A DNA stretch of 64,000 bases from Sporolactobacillus sp. THM7-7 (GCF_004153225.1 NZ_SEMB01000013.1:1-64000); one strand, 5' to 3'. Shown: positions 46,017 to 56,394, counted from the stretch's first letter. Translations and numbers: made by a program. The notes: generated from the letters alone by a model not told the origin.

Positions 46017-47057
46017 TTGGCGAAGCAGACGCAAAGCGACTGGACGGTTCAGAAGCCTCCGGCGCCGATCTATCTGCTCTTCGGGACCCAGGACTACTTA
46101 ATCCGGTACATGCAGAAAAATATTATTCACGAAGCCCTTCCGGATGATACGCGCGATTTTAACCTGTCCCATTACGATATGCTCGAATCGCCGATTGAAA
46201 TGGCCATCGAGGACGCGGAAACCATTCCTTTTTTTGGAGAGAAAAAAGTCGTCATCATGGAAAATCCGTTTTTCCTGACCGGCGAACGGGTGAAGGCAAA
46301 AGTAGAGCAGCACCCTGAACGCCTTGAACGGTATGCCGAGCATCCGTCCCCCGAAACGGTACTCATTATTACGGCACATTACAAGAAGCTGGACCGCCGG
46401 AAGAAGCTGGTGAAAAGTCTAGAAAAAAAAGCGGATGTCCGTGAACTGACCAAACTATCGGATGCGCAAATCTATAAATTGATGGAAAATGTCGCCGCGC
46501 AATTTGGCGCCGACTACACGAAAAGCGGGCATGAACAGCTGATCGCGTCCGTCGGCTCCGACTTAATGCAGCTTTCTAGTGAAGTGAAAAAATGCGCGCT
46601 GTACTGCGGCGGCGAGCGGCCGATCGATGACCGGTCCGTTCTGGAAATCGGTTCCCGTTCGCTGGAGACCAACGTCTTTCTGCTCGTCGATAAAGTCATG
46701 CAGAAGAAAACGGCCGAAGCAATACATCTGCTTCACGAGCTGGTCGGTATGAAAGAAGAGCCGCTGAAGCTGCTCGCGCTGCTCGAGCGGCAATTCCGTA
46801 TCGTCTGCCAGGTGAGCGATTATCAAAGTGTGGGCTACACGCAGCGCCATATTGCAGGCAAGTTAGGGCTCCATCCTTATGTGGTTAAGCTTGCGGCTAA
46901 ACAGACTGGATTATACAGCCGGGGTGTGCTGAAACAGGCTCTTGTGAAATGCTCGGATACGGACTATCAGATAAAAACGGGGCGAATAGATAAGAAGCTG
47001 GCGCTTGAAATGCTGATTCATGAAATAGCCGGGGGACTGGCTGAACAAAGAGGATAG
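46017..47057 (+). CDS. holA: DNA polymerase III delta subunit
   Basis: HolA opens the beta sliding clamp in the clamp loader. The 346-residue protein has the AAA+-like delta fold with PAPIYLLFGTQDYLI at the N-terminus, IPFFGEKKVVIMENP and a C-terminal helical collar (LLELLERQFRIV-like). As expected for delta, no Walker A lysine motif is seen. TTG 46017 is the start, 6 bases after a GGGGGG site, and gives the same length as B. subtilis YqeN. An ATG at 45990 lacks a site. Confidence 0.93.
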   Translation: MAKQTQSDWTVQKPPAPIYLLFGTQDYLIRYMQKNIIHEALPDDTRDFNLSHYDMLESPIEMAIEDAETIPFFGEKKVVIMENPFFLTGERVKAKVEQHPERLERYAEHPSPETVLIITAHYKKLDRRKKLVKSLEKKADVRELTKLSDAQIYKLMENVAAQFGADYTKSGHEQLIASVGSDLMQLSSEVKKCALYCGGERPIDDRSVLEIGSRSLETNVFLLVDKVMQKKTAEAIHLLHELVGMKEEPLKLLALLERQFRIVCQVSDYQSVGYTQRHIAGKLGLHPYVVKLAAKQTGLYSRGVLKQALVKCSDTDYQIKTGRIDKKLALEMLIHEIAGGLAEQRG

Positions 47058-47180
47058 TTCGCCGCCGGTTTTTCCACGGTTAATGAGGATTTCCAAAGCA
47101 GTTATCTTTTTTTTCAGAATTTCCGTTGGTTTTGCAAAATAACTGTTGATTTCCCTGCGGTGCGGGCAATGGATTTAAAA

Positions 47181-47214
47181 AAACGGGAACCTTTTTACCG
47201 GGGTTCCCGTTTTT
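47181..47214. terminator. Bidirectional terminator between holA and rpsT
   Basis: AAACGGGAACC pairs with GGTTCCCGTTTTT; both strands carry a T-run. It ends holA (plus) and rpsT (minus). Confidence 0.85.
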
Positions 47215-47217
47215 CAA

Positions 47218-47484
47218 TCAAGCGTTCAGTTCATTCAGTGTTTTGGACAGCCTTGATTTTTCACGGGCTGCCTTATTTTTGTGGATCAATCCTTTGGAGA
47301 CCGCTTTATCCACTTTTTTCGTCGCTGTAATAAATGCTTCTTTAGCTCCCGAGACGTCTTTTTCTTGAGCTTTCACAAAGAAGGTCCTAATTGCTGTACG
47401 CATCGCTGATTTAAACATGATATTATGCTCGCGGTTTGCTTCGCTCTTCTTGGCTCGTTTAATCGCCGACTTAATATTAGCCAT
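47218..47484 (-). CDS. rpsT: 30S ribosomal protein S20
   Basis: An 88-residue basic helical protein of the 30S body: [20 protein letters not shown] with MRTAIRTFF and [17 protein letters not shown]. Start ATG 47484 follows GGGGAGGTGAATGT. It is transcribed alone from its own promoter (47580-47608) with a leader of about 90 bases, convergent to holA. A place between holA and gpr is the usual Bacillales arrangement. Confidence 0.96.
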   Translation of the reverse strand: MANIKSAIKRAKKSEANREHNIMFKSAMRTAIRTFFVKAQEKDVSGAKEAFITATKKVDKAVSKGLIHKNKAAREKSRLSKTLNELNA

Positions 47485-47579
47485 ACATTCACCTCCCCGG
47501 CCTCATAAATTTCCGGTTCGTTATTATAAAAAGAACTGCACAGAGTAACCCTCTGAAACGGTTCGTTCCGACAAGCTGT

Positions 47580-47608
47580 ATTTTAACAAAGCCGGCGGTC
47601 TTTTGCAA
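47580..47608 (-). promoter_or_regulatory. Promoter of rpsT
   Basis: On the minus strand TTGCAA (47608-47603), 17-bp spacer, TAAAAT (47585-47580). Confidence 0.65.
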
Positions 47609-47737
47609 TGATGAATGAAAATTGGCTGGACCGCTCATCCTTTTAACAATAAGCTTTTTACAATGAACGTTCACGAAGCCGCTGTAAAAGCCGATTGAAC
47701 GGAAATAGAACAGCTTTCAGTCGGGAGGATGAGTCCA

Positions 47738-48814
47738 TTGACGGAACAAAAACTGGATTTGAGTGCCTACGCCGTACGGACAGATCTGGCTATTGAGTCA
47801 GCAGGCCGGCAGGATGCAGGTGTATCCGTGCAGGAAAAAGAAGAAAACGGGATAAAAATCACGCGTACGCGAATCGAGCCGCAGGCATCGGCTCAAATAC
47901 ACAAGAAAGCGGGAGATTATTTAACCTTCGAAGCAAGAGATTTGCGTTCGGGCGATACCGAAACGGAGGAGAAAATAGAAAAGGCTTTTGCTCGTCATTT
48001 TGCCGGATTTCTAAACGATCTGAATATATCAGCCGAGGGCACCTGTCTCGTTGTCGGGCTGGGAAACAGGCAGGTAACACCGGATGCGCTTGGACCGGCT
48101 GTCGTTGAAAATCTGCTCGTCACGAAACACTTGTTTGACTTGCAGCCGGAAAATGTAAAAAACGGGTACCGCCCCGTCAGCGCAATAACACCGGGGGTGA
48201 TGGGACTGACCGGGATCGAGACGGGCGACATCATTATGGGAGTCATTGAAAAGACGAAGCCTGATTTTATTATCGCGGTGGATGCGCTTGCTTCTCGATC
48301 GATTGACCGGGTGAACACGACGATTCAGGTGTCTGACAGCGGTATTCATCCCGGCTCGGGGGTTGGAAACAATCGAAAAGAACTCAGTAAAGAGACGCTT
48401 GGCATTCCGGTCATAGCGATCGGCGTGCCGACGGTCGTCGACGCGGTCACGATTACGAGCGATGTCCTGGATCTTTTGATGAAACATCTCGGTCAGGAAA
48501 TGCAGAGTGATAGACCTTCGCGTTCGCTCGTTCCGTCCTGGCTACCGTATGGAAAGAAAGTGAATTACAATGAAATAGAGCTTCCGGGAAAGGAAAAACG
48601 GGCGGCTTTCCTCGGTCTCGTCGGAACGCTGCCGGAAAATGAGAAGGCGCAGCTGATCCGGGAGGCGCTCGGCGCTTCCGGAACCGATCTCATGGTGACA
48701 CCGAAAGACATTGATTTTTTTATTGAAAAAATGGGTCATCTCCTCGGCGAGGGGCTGAACAGTGCGCTCCACGGGAAGGTGAGCCAAGAGAACGTTGGCC
48801 ACTTCACCCACTAA
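47738..48814 (+). CDS. gpr: Spore germination protease GPR
   Basis: GPR degrades small acid-soluble spore proteins at germination. The 358-residue protein has the zymogen cleavage region LDLSAYAVRTDLAIE near the N-terminus (the mature form would start just after it), VVGLGNRQVTPDALGP, and ITPGVMGLTGIETG with active-site region VDALASRSIDRVNTTIQ and the GIHPGSGVGNNRK segment. TTG 47738 gives 9-base spacing from GGGAGG; the ATG at 47729 touches it. In B. subtilis spoIIP follows; it is absent here. Expected sigma-G control was not confirmed by a clear promoter. Confidence 0.95.
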   Translation: MTEQKLDLSAYAVRTDLAIESAGRQDAGVSVQEKEENGIKITRTRIEPQASAQIHKKAGDYLTFEARDLRSGDTETEEKIEKAFARHFAGFLNDLNISAEGTCLVVGLGNRQVTPDALGPAVVENLLVTKHLFDLQPENVKNGYRPVSAITPGVMGLTGIETGDIIMGVIEKTKPDFIIAVDALASRSIDRVNTTIQVSDSGIHPGSGVGNNRKELSKETLGIPVIAIGVPTVVDAVTITSDVLDLLMKHLGQEMQSDRPSRSLVPSWLPYGKKVNYNEIELPGKEKRAAFLGLVGTLPENEKAQLIREALGASGTDLMVTPKDIDFFIEKMGHLLGEGLNSALHGKVSQENVGHFTH

Positions 48815-48820
48815 ATGAGC

Positions 48821-48900
48821 GAGCTGACGACTGATATTTTGGTCTGAGAGCTGATTAACCGAGACGACGACTGATATCGTGACCTAAAGACTGAAATAAT
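48821..48900 (+). repeat. Two 40-bp tandem repeat units after gpr
   Basis: Units at 48821-48860 and 48861-48900 both begin GAG, share GACGACTGATAT at the same offset, and end in related CTGA-AA sequence. About 28 of 40 positions agree. It occupies the space between gpr and yqxA, where B. subtilis has spoIIP. No ORF or RNA family recognised. A hairpin without T-run follows (CCGAGGGT...ACCCTCCGG). Confidence 0.5.
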
Positions 48901-49038
48901 CGACGCAAGTTAAACCCCCACCTGCCGAGGGTTACTGTTTTACCCTCCGGCCGGTCATGTTTCGCCGAACGGCTTCATATGATCTTTACACCGGGAAGCG
49001 GACAAGCTTCCGCTTCCGGAAAATCGGAGGGGGCGGCG

Positions 49039-49353
49039 ATGATGAAACGAATCATGATCGAGGTCACGGTTATCCTATGCGTTTTGCTGCTCTGCATACT
49101 GTACGGTGCTGTTACGATGAGGGAAGCACAGCAAGACTCCGGTGCCCCGTCCGCGGAAGCAGAGCCGGTGTATAACCTCGCGCAGACCCAGCAAGAGGAT
49201 GCCGTCAGCCAGGAAGAACCAAAAGTTCAAGAAGAGAGCAGTCCGCTGAAAAATGCGGGGGAATCGCTGGCGGATAAAGTCTCTCGTTTTTTTCTTTGGG
49301 CAATCGGCATTGTCGCGAGCGTCGTTGAATCTGTTTTGCACAGCTTCGTCTGA
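49039..49353 (+). CDS. yqxA: DUF3679 membrane protein (YqxA-like)
   Basis: A 104-residue protein with an N-terminal membrane segment (about 6-24), a Gln/Glu-rich linker and a C-terminal hydrophobic amphipathic segment ending VSRFFLWAIGIVASVVESVL. This is the pattern of YqxA/DUF3679, found between spoIIP and lepA in B. subtilis; function unknown. ATG 49039 (or 49042) follows GGAGGGGGCGG. The frame is open upstream to 48979 but those residues do not fit. Confidence 0.75.
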   Translation: MMKRIMIEVTVILCVLLLCILYGAVTMREAQQDSGAPSAEAEPVYNLAQTQQEDAVSQEEPKVQEESSPLKNAGESLADKVSRFFLWAIGIVASVVESVLHSFV

Positions 49354-49479
49354 CATTTCGCGGAGGAGTCCCGGACGGAAGATAAGGCCGGTTTGCCTCC
49401 CGATTCGAAGAAGTTTTTGATCTTGCTCTCACATCTTTCACATTTCGGTCTCCATTCTGTTCTACAGCTCATGAATCAA

Positions 49480-49508
49480 TTGAAACCGCTGGACTCGATT
49501 GTTATAAT
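49480..49508 (+). promoter_or_regulatory. Promoter of lepA
   Basis: TTGAAA (49480-49485), 17-bp spacer, TATAAT (49503-49508), about 40 bases before lepA. Confidence 0.75.
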
Positions 49509-49546
49509 CGAACGTAAGCAACGTTGTAGAAGCAGGGGGATAAACT

Positions 49547-51373
49547 ATGTCGGACAATAAGAGCCGCAGGCAGTCGCACATCCGCAATTTCTCGATTATC
49601 GCACATATTGATCACGGAAAATCGACGCTTGCCGACCGTATTCTTGAGGCGACCCAGGCGCTGACGAAGCGCGAGATGAAGGCACAGACGCTGGATGCGA
49701 TGGATCTCGAGCGGGAACGCGGGATCACGATCAAGCTGAACGCCGTTGAACTGACGTATAAAGCGCCGGACGGAGAAACCTATATTTTCCACTTAATCGA
49801 CACCCCCGGGCACGTCGATTTTTCTTATGAAGTTTCCCGCAGTCTTGCGGCCTGTGAAGGAGCCTTGCTCGTCGTCGATGCGGCACAGGGCGTGGAGGCG
49901 CAGACGCTGGCCAACGTCTATCTCGCTCTGGAGAACAATCTTGAAATCATACCCGTTATTAATAAAATCGATCTGCCCAATGCTGATCCGGACCGGGTAA
50001 AAAAAGAAATTGAGGACGTGATCGGCCTCGACGCCTCGGAAGCGGTGCTCGCTTCGGCAAAAACCGGCGTGGGGACGGACGAGATTTTAAAACAGATCAC
50101 AAGCAAAATCCCCGCCCCCAAGGGAGATCCAGATGCCCCGCTTCGCGCGTTGATTTTTGATTCCGTCTACGACTCATACCGCGGAGTAGTCGTCTACGTC
50201 CGGATTATGGACGGAACCGTTCGTGTCGGCGACCGCATCCAATTGATGGCAAACGGGAAAACGTTTGAAGTCGTCGAGACAGGCGTTACGACACCGAAAG
50301 TTGAGATGAGGGAGGAGCTGTCGGTCGGAGATGTCGGCTTTCTGACGGCGTCGATCAAGTCGGTGCACGATACGCGAGTGGGCGATACAATCACAAACGC
50401 CGGCCGCCCGGCTTCCGAACCGCTGCCCGGATACCGGAGAATGAATCCGATGGTCTACTGCGGCCTTTACCCAATCGATTCCGCCCGCTATAATGATCTT
50501 CGCGAGGCGCTCGGACGTCTGGAGCTGAACGACGCTGCCCTTCAGTACGAACCGGAGACGTCGGAAGCCCTCGGGTTCGGCTTCCGATGTGGGTTTCTCG
50601 GCCTCCTTCATATGGATGTCGTTCAGGAAAGACTGGAACGCGAATTTAATCTAGAGCTTATCGCGACGGCGCCAAGCGTCGTCTATCAGGTGAAACGGAC
50701 GGACGGAACGACGGTACGGGTCGGCAATCCTTCTGAGATGCCCGACCGGAAAAATATATTGGAAATCGAAGAGCCTTTTGTCCGGGCAACGATCATGACG
50801 CCGAACGATTATATCGGTTCCGTCATGGAATTGTGCCAGAAAAAGCGCGGGGAATATAAAAACATGGTTTACCTGGACGATAACCGGACGAATGTGATAT
50901 ACAATCTGCCACTCTCGGAAATCATGTACGACTTTTTCGATGCATTAAAATCAGGGACGAAAGGATACGCTTCATTGGACTATGAGATGGAAGGCTATCG
51001 GCTGAGCGATCTCGTGAAGATGGATATCCTGCTGAACGGCGAGCGAGTCGATGCGCTGTCGGTGATCGTCCATAAAGCGTTCGCTTTTGAGCGGGGCAGG
51101 GCCATCGTCGAAAAGCTGAAAGAACTGATCCCGCGGCAGCAGTTTGAAGTGCCGATTCAGGCGGCGATCGGGCAGAAAATCATTGCCCGGTCAACGATTA
51201 AAGCACTGAGAAAAAATGTGCTGGCCAAATGTTACGGCGGCGATGTCTCGCGGAAACGGAAACTGCTTGAGAAGCAGAAAGAAGGAAAGAAGAGAATGAA
51301 GGCGGTCGGGCGGGTCGATGTACCCCAGGAAGCCTTCATGGCTGTATTCAAGATGAGTCAGGATAAAGAATAA
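49547..51373 (+). CDS. lepA: Elongation factor 4 (LepA)
   Basis: LepA is a ribosomal GTPase involved in 30S biogenesis and translation under stress. The 608-residue protein has GTPase G1 [11 protein letters not shown]3 DTPGH, G4 NKIDLP, EF-G-like domains II-V and the LepA-specific C-terminal domain with [31 protein letters not shown]. Start ATG 49547 follows AGGGGGATAAACT. hemW follows 25 bases later, the conserved order. Confidence 0.97.
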   Translation: MSDNKSRRQSHIRNFSIIAHIDHGKSTLADRILEATQALTKREMKAQTLDAMDLERERGITIKLNAVELTYKAPDGETYIFHLIDTPGHVDFSYEVSRSLAACEGALLVVDAAQGVEAQTLANVYLALENNLEIIPVINKIDLPNADPDRVKKEIEDVIGLDASEAVLASAKTGVGTDEILKQITSKIPAPKGDPDAPLRALIFDSVYDSYRGVVVYVRIMDGTVRVGDRIQLMANGKTFEVVETGVTTPKVEMREELSVGDVGFLTASIKSVHDTRVGDTITNAGRPASEPLPGYRRMNPMVYCGLYPIDSARYNDLREALGRLELNDAALQYEPETSEALGFGFRCGFLGLLHMDVVQERLEREFNLELIATAPSVVYQVKRTDGTTVRVGNPSEMPDRKNILEIEEPFVRATIMTPNDYIGSVMELCQKKRGEYKNMVYLDDNRTNVIYNLPLSEIMYDFFDALKSGTKGYASLDYEMEGYRLSDLVKMDILLNGERVDALSVIVHKAFAFERGRAIVEKLKELIPRQQFEVPIQAAIGQKIIARSTIKALRKNVLAKCYGGDVSRKRKLLEKQKEGKKRMKAVGRVDVPQEAFMAVFKMSQDKE

Positions 51374-51398
51374 TGCTTTCGGCCGAGGGGAGGACTCG

Positions 51399-52526
51399 AT
51401 GACGGTAAGAGGCGCCTATATCCATATTCCCTTTTGTGATCACATTTGCTATTATTGCGATTTCAATAAAGTGTTCATAAAGAACCAGCCGGTCGATGAG
51501 TATCTGGATGCCCTCGCCCGCGAGGCGGCTTATTATGCCGGGATGGGGCCGGCAAAAACGATTTATATCGGCGGCGGCACTCCGACGGCCCTTAATGAGC
51601 GGCAATTTGCCAAGATGCTCGACGCTGTGTGCCGCCACTTTATGCACGCGGGAATCGAAGAGTTCACGGTGGAGGCGAATCCGGAAAGCCTGACGGATGC
51701 GAAGCTTCGGCTGATGAGAGAGCACGGCGTGACGCGTCTGAGTGTCGGCGTCCAGTCTTTCGACGACCGGCTGCTCCGGGCGATCGGCCGGGCCCATCAG
51801 GCTTCGGAGGCGAAACAGGCCATTGAACGGGCGCGTCGAATTGGATTTGAAAATATAACACTGGATCTGATGTTCGCTCTGCCCGGTCAGACCGAGACGT
51901 CGCTGCACGAGTCGCTTGAAGCCGCGCTCGCGCTCAATACGCCCCACGTCTCGATCTATTCTCTTCAGATTGAGCCGAAAACGATTTTTTATAATCGGAT
52001 GCGAAGCGGCAAGCTGCGGCTTCCTGGAGAGGATATCGAGGCGGATATGTACGGACAGATTATTTTCGCACTCGAGAAGCGTGGCCTGCATCAATATGAG
52101 ATCAGCAATTTCGCGAAGAAGGGGTACGAAGGTATCCATAACTCGCTTTACTGGGAAAACGAAGAATATTACGGTATCGGCGCGGGCGCTCACGGCTACG
52201 TGGCCGGAAGGCGCTACGCGAATGCCGGACCGATAAAAAAATACATTCAAGCCGTACACGAAAAAGGGTATGCAGAAAGATCCGCACATCTGATAACGCA
52301 AGAGGAGAAGATTGAAGAAGAAATGTTTCTCGGCCTGAGGCTGAGAAAGGGTGTCAGCAAGAAACGTTTTCGCGAAAAATTCAATTGTTCGATGCAGAGC
52401 GTTTACGGAAAGCAGATTGAGAAACTGAAGAATGAAGGGCTTCTGGATGATGGCGGAGATCGGGTCGCCCTAACCCGAAAAGGCGTTTTTCTTGGGAACA
52501 GTGTCTTTGAGGCGTTTTTACTTTGA
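51399..52526 (+). CDS. hemW: HemW, radical SAM heme chaperone-like protein
   Basis: A 375-residue radical SAM protein: CDHICYYC gives the CxxxCxxC cluster motif, with GGGTPTAL, LSVGVQSFDD and ITLDLMFALPGQT following, and a C-terminal HemW domain (EEEMFLGLRLRKGVS). HemW is often annotated oxygen-independent coproporphyrinogen oxidase, but the extra HemN features are absent; it inserts heme into targets. Start 51399 follows GGGAGGACTCG. It lies before hrcA, as in B. subtilis. Confidence 0.94.
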   Translation: MTVRGAYIHIPFCDHICYYCDFNKVFIKNQPVDEYLDALAREAAYYAGMGPAKTIYIGGGTPTALNERQFAKMLDAVCRHFMHAGIEEFTVEANPESLTDAKLRLMREHGVTRLSVGVQSFDDRLLRAIGRAHQASEAKQAIERARRIGFENITLDLMFALPGQTETSLHESLEAALALNTPHVSIYSLQIEPKTIFYNRMRSGKLRLPGEDIEADMYGQIIFALEKRGLHQYEISNFAKKGYEGIHNSLYWENEEYYGIGAGAHGYVAGRRYANAGPIKKYIQAVHEKGYAERSAHLITQEEKIEEEMFLGLRLRKGVSKKRFREKFNCSMQSVYGKQIEKLKNEGLLDDGGDRVALTRKGVFLGNSVFEAFLL

Positions 52527-52569
52527 TGTATAAATGTCAGCTGCCAGCCCTGCTGTTAGCGAAAAATAT

Positions 52570-52598
52570 TTGACAAATGACAAGGAAGTTGGTACATT
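52570..52598 (+). promoter_or_regulatory. Promoter of the hrcA-grpE-dnaK operon
   Basis: Perfect -35 TTGACA (52570-52575), 17-bp spacer, TACATT (52593-52598). CIRCE begins 11 bp downstream, so HrcA bound there would block initiation. Confidence 0.8.
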
Positions 52599-52608
52599 TT
52601 AAATAGAT

Positions 52609-52635
52609 TTAGCACTCGGCTAATGAGAGTGCTAA
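52609..52635. promoter_or_regulatory. CIRCE operator (HrcA binding site)
   Basis: TTAGCACTC (52609-52617), nine bases GGCTAATGA, GAGTGCTAA (52627-52635): a perfect consensus CIRCE. It overlaps the transcript start of the hrcA operon and lies 15 bp before the hrcA ATG. Confidence 0.97.
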
Positions 52636-52649
52636 CAGAGGTGAGAAGG

Positions 52650-53681
52650 ATGCTGACGGAACGCCAGTTATTTTTGCTGCAGGTTCTTGTTAATGACTAT
52701 ATTCTTTCGGCTGAGCCTGTGGGATCCCGCTCAATCGCCAAGCGCGACGATGTGCATTACAGTCCCGCAACCATCCGGAATGAACTTGCCGATCTGGAAG
52801 AAATGGGTTACCTGGAGAAAACCCATCTTTCTTCAGGACGAGTTCCGTCAGAAAAAGGATACCGCTTCTATGTCGATCACCTGCTTTCTCCTGTCATGTT
52901 GTCAGACGATGAGATGAGGGGCATTCGTCAAGCGTTCCGGCAGGAGTTTGTCGAAACGGAAAAATTGATTCAGACAACAGCCGAACTGCTGTCCGATTTT
53001 ACGAACTATACGGCGATTATGCTCGGACCCGAACTGCTTGATACAAGGCTGAAGCATCTTGAAATGATCAGGCTCTCGGAACGTCAGGGCGTCATGATTA
53101 TTGTCACTGACACGGGGCACGTTGAAAATCGCGTTGTTTCCTTTCCGTCCGGAATTAAACCCGGAGAAATTGAAAAAATCGTCAATATTTTGAATGAGAA
53201 GCTGAATAAGGTACCTTTGTATCAGCTTCGAAACCGGCTTCAGGAAGAGGTCGGCAAGGTGCTCCGCCAGCATGTGAGCCATTTTGAAAAGATTATGTCG
53301 CTGCTTCAGGAGAGTCTCACGATCGACGATCCGGAAAAAATTTTTTTCAGCGGCAAGAATAAGATACTTGCTCAGCCCGAGTTTCAGAACGTCGATAAAA
53401 TCATTCCTTTGCTCAATGTGTTTGAAGGAAAGGCCATCATACATGAATTGCTGAGTCTGCCTGCGGAAGGGCTGCACATTCGGATCGGAACTGAGAATAA
53501 GCGTCTCGGGATTACGGACTGCAGTCTGATTACGACCACTTATTCAGTAGACGGCGAACATGTAGGGACGGTTGCCGTCATCGGACCGAAGCGGATGGCC
53601 TATCCTCGGGTGGTGACGCTGATCGATCTCTTATCGAAAATACTGACTAAAAATCTGACCGAACGGGAAAGCAGAAAATAA
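52650..53681 (+). CDS. hrcA: Heat-inducible transcription repressor HrcA
   Basis: A 343-residue repressor that binds CIRCE and depends on GroEL for activity. It has an N-terminal winged helix (LTERQLFLLQVLVNDYILSAEPVGSRSIAK...SPATIRNELADLEEMGYL), and an inserted GAF-like dimerisation domain. Start 52650 is chosen for GAGGTGAGAAGG; the ATG at 52623 lies inside the CIRCE element. The CIRCE operator autoregulates it. Confidence 0.96.
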   Translation: MLTERQLFLLQVLVNDYILSAEPVGSRSIAKRDDVHYSPATIRNELADLEEMGYLEKTHLSSGRVPSEKGYRFYVDHLLSPVMLSDDEMRGIRQAFRQEFVETEKLIQTTAELLSDFTNYTAIMLGPELLDTRLKHLEMIRLSERQGVMIIVTDTGHVENRVVSFPSGIKPGEIEKIVNILNEKLNKVPLYQLRNRLQEEVGKVLRQHVSHFEKIMSLLQESLTIDDPEKIFFSGKNKILAQPEFQNVDKIIPLLNVFEGKAIIHELLSLPAEGLHIRIGTENKRLGITDCSLITTTYSVDGEHVGTVAVIGPKRMAYPRVVTLIDLLSKILTKNLTERESRK

Positions 53682-53712
53682 CAGAGGATTGATTTTGCTG
53701 GGAGGTGAGCCT

Positions 53713-54393
53713 ATGGCAGAACAAGCCAAAGGAGAAGCTAAAGAAGAAAAAAGAGCAACGGAAGAAGACAGGGCTCGTGAGGAAGCGAAACAGAAAGACG
53801 CGGCACGGACCGAGAAAGCTCAGACAGCGGATAAGAGTCCCGAGGCGAGCGAGCGGACACGTTCCGGTCAGGGCGCATCGCTGGAGGAAGAAGCTGGAAG
53901 GGAGCCGGACGGAGAAGCGCTCGTGCAAAAGCTGGCTGATCAGTCTGCTAAAATTGAATCTTTAAAAAAAGCCAACGAAGAATTGAACAGTCGTTGGCTC
54001 CGTGCGCAGGCGGATTTTGACAATTTCAGAAAACGAACGAATAAAGAGAAAGCGGAAGCGAGAAAATACCGAGCTCAGGATCTGGCGTCGGACATGCTCG
54101 AGATTCTCGACAATTTTAAGAGAGCTCTTTCCGTAGAGACGGAGTCCGAGGACGGTACTGCGCTTAAAAAGGGTATGGAAATGGTGCTGAAGAAGCTGGA
54201 AGCCGCTCTGAAAAAAGAAGGTGTCGAGGAAATTGATTCATTGGGCAAGCCGTTCGATCCGAATCTGCATCAGGCCGTGATGCAGGAAGAAAGCGAGGAA
54301 CATGAGTCCGGTACGGTGATTCAGGTGCTTCAGGCCGGCTATACACTGAACGGGCGGGTGATCCGTCCGGCTATGGTCAAGGTTAGCGCCTGA
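53713..54393 (+). CDS. grpE: Nucleotide exchange factor GrpE
   Basis: GrpE releases ADP from DnaK. The 226-residue protein has a long acidic and disordered N-terminal tail (about 1-75), an extended coiled-coil helix (KLADQSAKIESLKKANEELNSRWLRAQADFDNFRKRT), and a C-terminal beta wing with PFDPNLHQAVMQEE and VLQAGYTLNGRVIRPAMVKV. The tail is longer than in most Bacillus GrpE. Start 53713 follows GGGAGGTGAGCC. Confidence 0.95.
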   Translation: MAEQAKGEAKEEKRATEEDRAREEAKQKDAARTEKAQTADKSPEASERTRSGQGASLEEEAGREPDGEALVQKLADQSAKIESLKKANEELNSRWLRAQADFDNFRKRTNKEKAEARKYRAQDLASDMLEILDNFKRALSVETESEDGTALKKGMEMVLKKLEAALKKEGVEEIDSLGKPFDPNLHQAVMQEESEEHESGTVIQVLQAGYTLNGRVIRPAMVKVSA

Positions 54394-54449
54394 TATCAGG
54401 ATGTCTTAAAAAGAAATATCTTGCTTATTATACTTAGGAGGAACGAGAT

Positions 54450-56291
54450 ATGAGTAAAATTATCGGTATTGATTTGGGGACGACGAACTCTTGCGTGGCG
54501 GTTATGGAGGGCGGCGAACCCGCCGTCATCCCGAATTCGGAAGGCGGACGGACGACTCCGTCGGCCGTCGCTTTCAAAAACGGCGAACGCCAGGTCGGCG
54601 AAGTGGCGAAGCGCCAGGCGGTGACAAACCCGAATACGGTGCTCTCGATTAAGCGTCACATGGGTTCTGATTATAAAGTGGATATCGAGGGGAAGAAATA
54701 CACGCCGCAGGAAATTTCCGCCATTATTCTTCAAAAACTGAAGGCGGATGCGGAAGCTTATCTCGGTGAAAAAGTCGAAAAAGCGGTAATCACTGTCCCA
54801 GCTTATTTTAACGACGGACAGCGGCAGGCGACAAAGGATGCCGGAAAGATTGCGGGACTTGACGTATTGAGGATCATTAACGAACCGACCGCCGCTTCCC
54901 TCGCTTACGGACTGGATAAAGGGGACGATCAGACGATCCTCGTTTTTGACCTTGGGGGCGGAACATTCGACGTTTCGATTCTTGAACTGGGCGACGGCAT
55001 TTTCGAAGTTAAAGCGACAGCCGGCAATAACCGTCTCGGCGGGGATGATTTCGACCAGAGGATCATTGATTATTTGATTGAAGAATTTAAAAAAGAGAGC
55101 GGCATCGATCTGTCTGGTGACAAGATGGCGTTGCAGCGCCTGAAAGACGCTTCGGAAAAAGCCAAAAAGGAACTGTCCGGCGTGTCCCAGACGGAAATCT
55201 CCCTCCCGTTCATCTCGGCCGACGCATCTGGTCCGAAACACTTGCAGAAAAACCTTTCGCGGGCAAAATTTGATGAATTGACTGCCGATCTCGTCGAAAA
55301 GACGATGGGTCCGGTCCGTCAGGCGCTGTCCGATGCGGATATGACGATGGACGATATTGATAAAATCATCCTTGTCGGCGGGTCCACACGTATACCGGCC
55401 GTTCAGGAAGCGATCAAGAATCTGACCGGAAAAGAACCAAGCAAAGGCGTTAACCCGGACGAAGTCGTCGCCATTGGCGCGGCGATTCAGGGCGGCGTGC
55501 TGACCGGTGATGTTAAGGACGTCGTGCTCCTTGATGTCACTCCGCTCTCGCTCGGAATTGAAACGATGGGCGGCGTGTTTACAAAGCTGATTGATCGAAA
55601 CACAACGATTCCGACAAGCAAATCCCAGGTTTTCTCAACGGCTGCGGATAATCAGACCGCTGTGGACATTCATGTGCTCCAGGGCGAACGTCAGATGGCC
55701 GCCGATAACAAGACGCTCGGCCGTTTCCAGCTGACCGATATCCCTCCGGCTCCCCGTGGCGTGCCGCAGATCGAGGTAACTTTTGAGATTGATGCAAACG
55801 GGATTGTCAATGTAAAAGCGAAAGATAAGGGAACAAACAAAGAACAGTCGATCACGATTAAATCTTCTTCGGGTCTGAGCGAGGAAGAAATCGACCGCAT
55901 GGTTAAAGACGCCGAAGCCAATGCGGAGGCGGATAAGAAGCGCAAGGAAGAAGTCGATCTGCGCAATGAATCGGATCAGCTCGTTTTTCAGACTGAGAAA
56001 ACGCTGAAAGATCTGGGCGACAAAGTTGATGAATCGGAAAAAGCAAAGGCGAACGAAGCTAAGGATAAACTGAAAAAAGCGCTTGACGGAAAAGATATTG
56101 ACGCTATTAAAAAGGCGAAGGACGAACTGAACGAAGTAGTTCAGCAACTTTCCGTGAAACTGTACCAGCAGGCCCAAAATGCTCAGAAGGCCCAGGGAAG
56201 CACGGGCAACGGCAAGAAAGACGATAATGTTGTTGATGCCGACTATAAAGAAGTTCACGATGAAGACAAAGACAAAAATAAGAAGAAATGA
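54450..56291 (+). CDS. dnaK: Chaperone protein DnaK (Hsp70)
   Basis: A 613-residue Hsp70. The nucleotide-binding domain starts [14 protein letters not shown] and has [10 protein letters not shown] and the second phosphate loop [10 protein letters not shown]; the substrate-binding domain ([22 protein letters not shown]) is followed by a helical lid and an acidic Lys/Asp-rich end. Start at 54450 follows TAGGAGGAACGAG. It is in the CIRCE-controlled operon; a terminator separates it from dnaJ. Confidence 0.97.
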   Translation: MSKIIGIDLGTTNSCVAVMEGGEPAVIPNSEGGRTTPSAVAFKNGERQVGEVAKRQAVTNPNTVLSIKRHMGSDYKVDIEGKKYTPQEISAIILQKLKADAEAYLGEKVEKAVITVPAYFNDGQRQATKDAGKIAGLDVLRIINEPTAASLAYGLDKGDDQTILVFDLGGGTFDVSILELGDGIFEVKATAGNNRLGGDDFDQRIIDYLIEEFKKESGIDLSGDKMALQRLKDASEKAKKELSGVSQTEISLPFISADASGPKHLQKNLSRAKFDELTADLVEKTMGPVRQALSDADMTMDDIDKIILVGGSTRIPAVQEAIKNLTGKEPSKGVNPDEVVAIGAAIQGGVLTGDVKDVVLLDVTPLSLGIETMGGVFTKLIDRNTTIPTSKSQVFSTAADNQTAVDIHVLQGERQMAADNKTLGRFQLTDIPPAPRGVPQIEVTFEIDANGIVNVKAKDKGTNKEQSITIKSSSGLSEEEIDRMVKDAEANAEADKKRKEEVDLRNESDQLVFQTEKTLKDLGDKVDESEKAKANEAKDKLKKALDGKDIDAIKKAKDELNEVVQQLSVKLYQQAQNAQKAQGSTGNGKKDDNVVDADYKEVHDEDKDKNKKK

Positions 56292-56338
56292 ACGGAAGCC
56301 TGTCATTTCGAAATGAGTGAATGAATGGTGCATGAAGG

Positions 56339-56379
56339 AAAAGTCGAAGTCAGACACGGGTCTTGGCTTTGACTTTTTC
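56339..56379 (+). terminator. Terminator after dnaK
   Basis: AAAAGTCGAAGTCA pairs, with G-U pairs, with TGGCTTTGACTTTT, then a T-run. It probably stops most hrcA-grpE-dnaK transcription. Confidence 0.75.
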
Positions 56380-56394
56380 TTGCTTAAACAGGTG

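Noticed and set aside
51348-52301. Minus-strand ORF of 317 codons opposite hemW
   Set aside because: hemW carries the radical SAM motifs in the correct strand; the opposite frame is a shadow.
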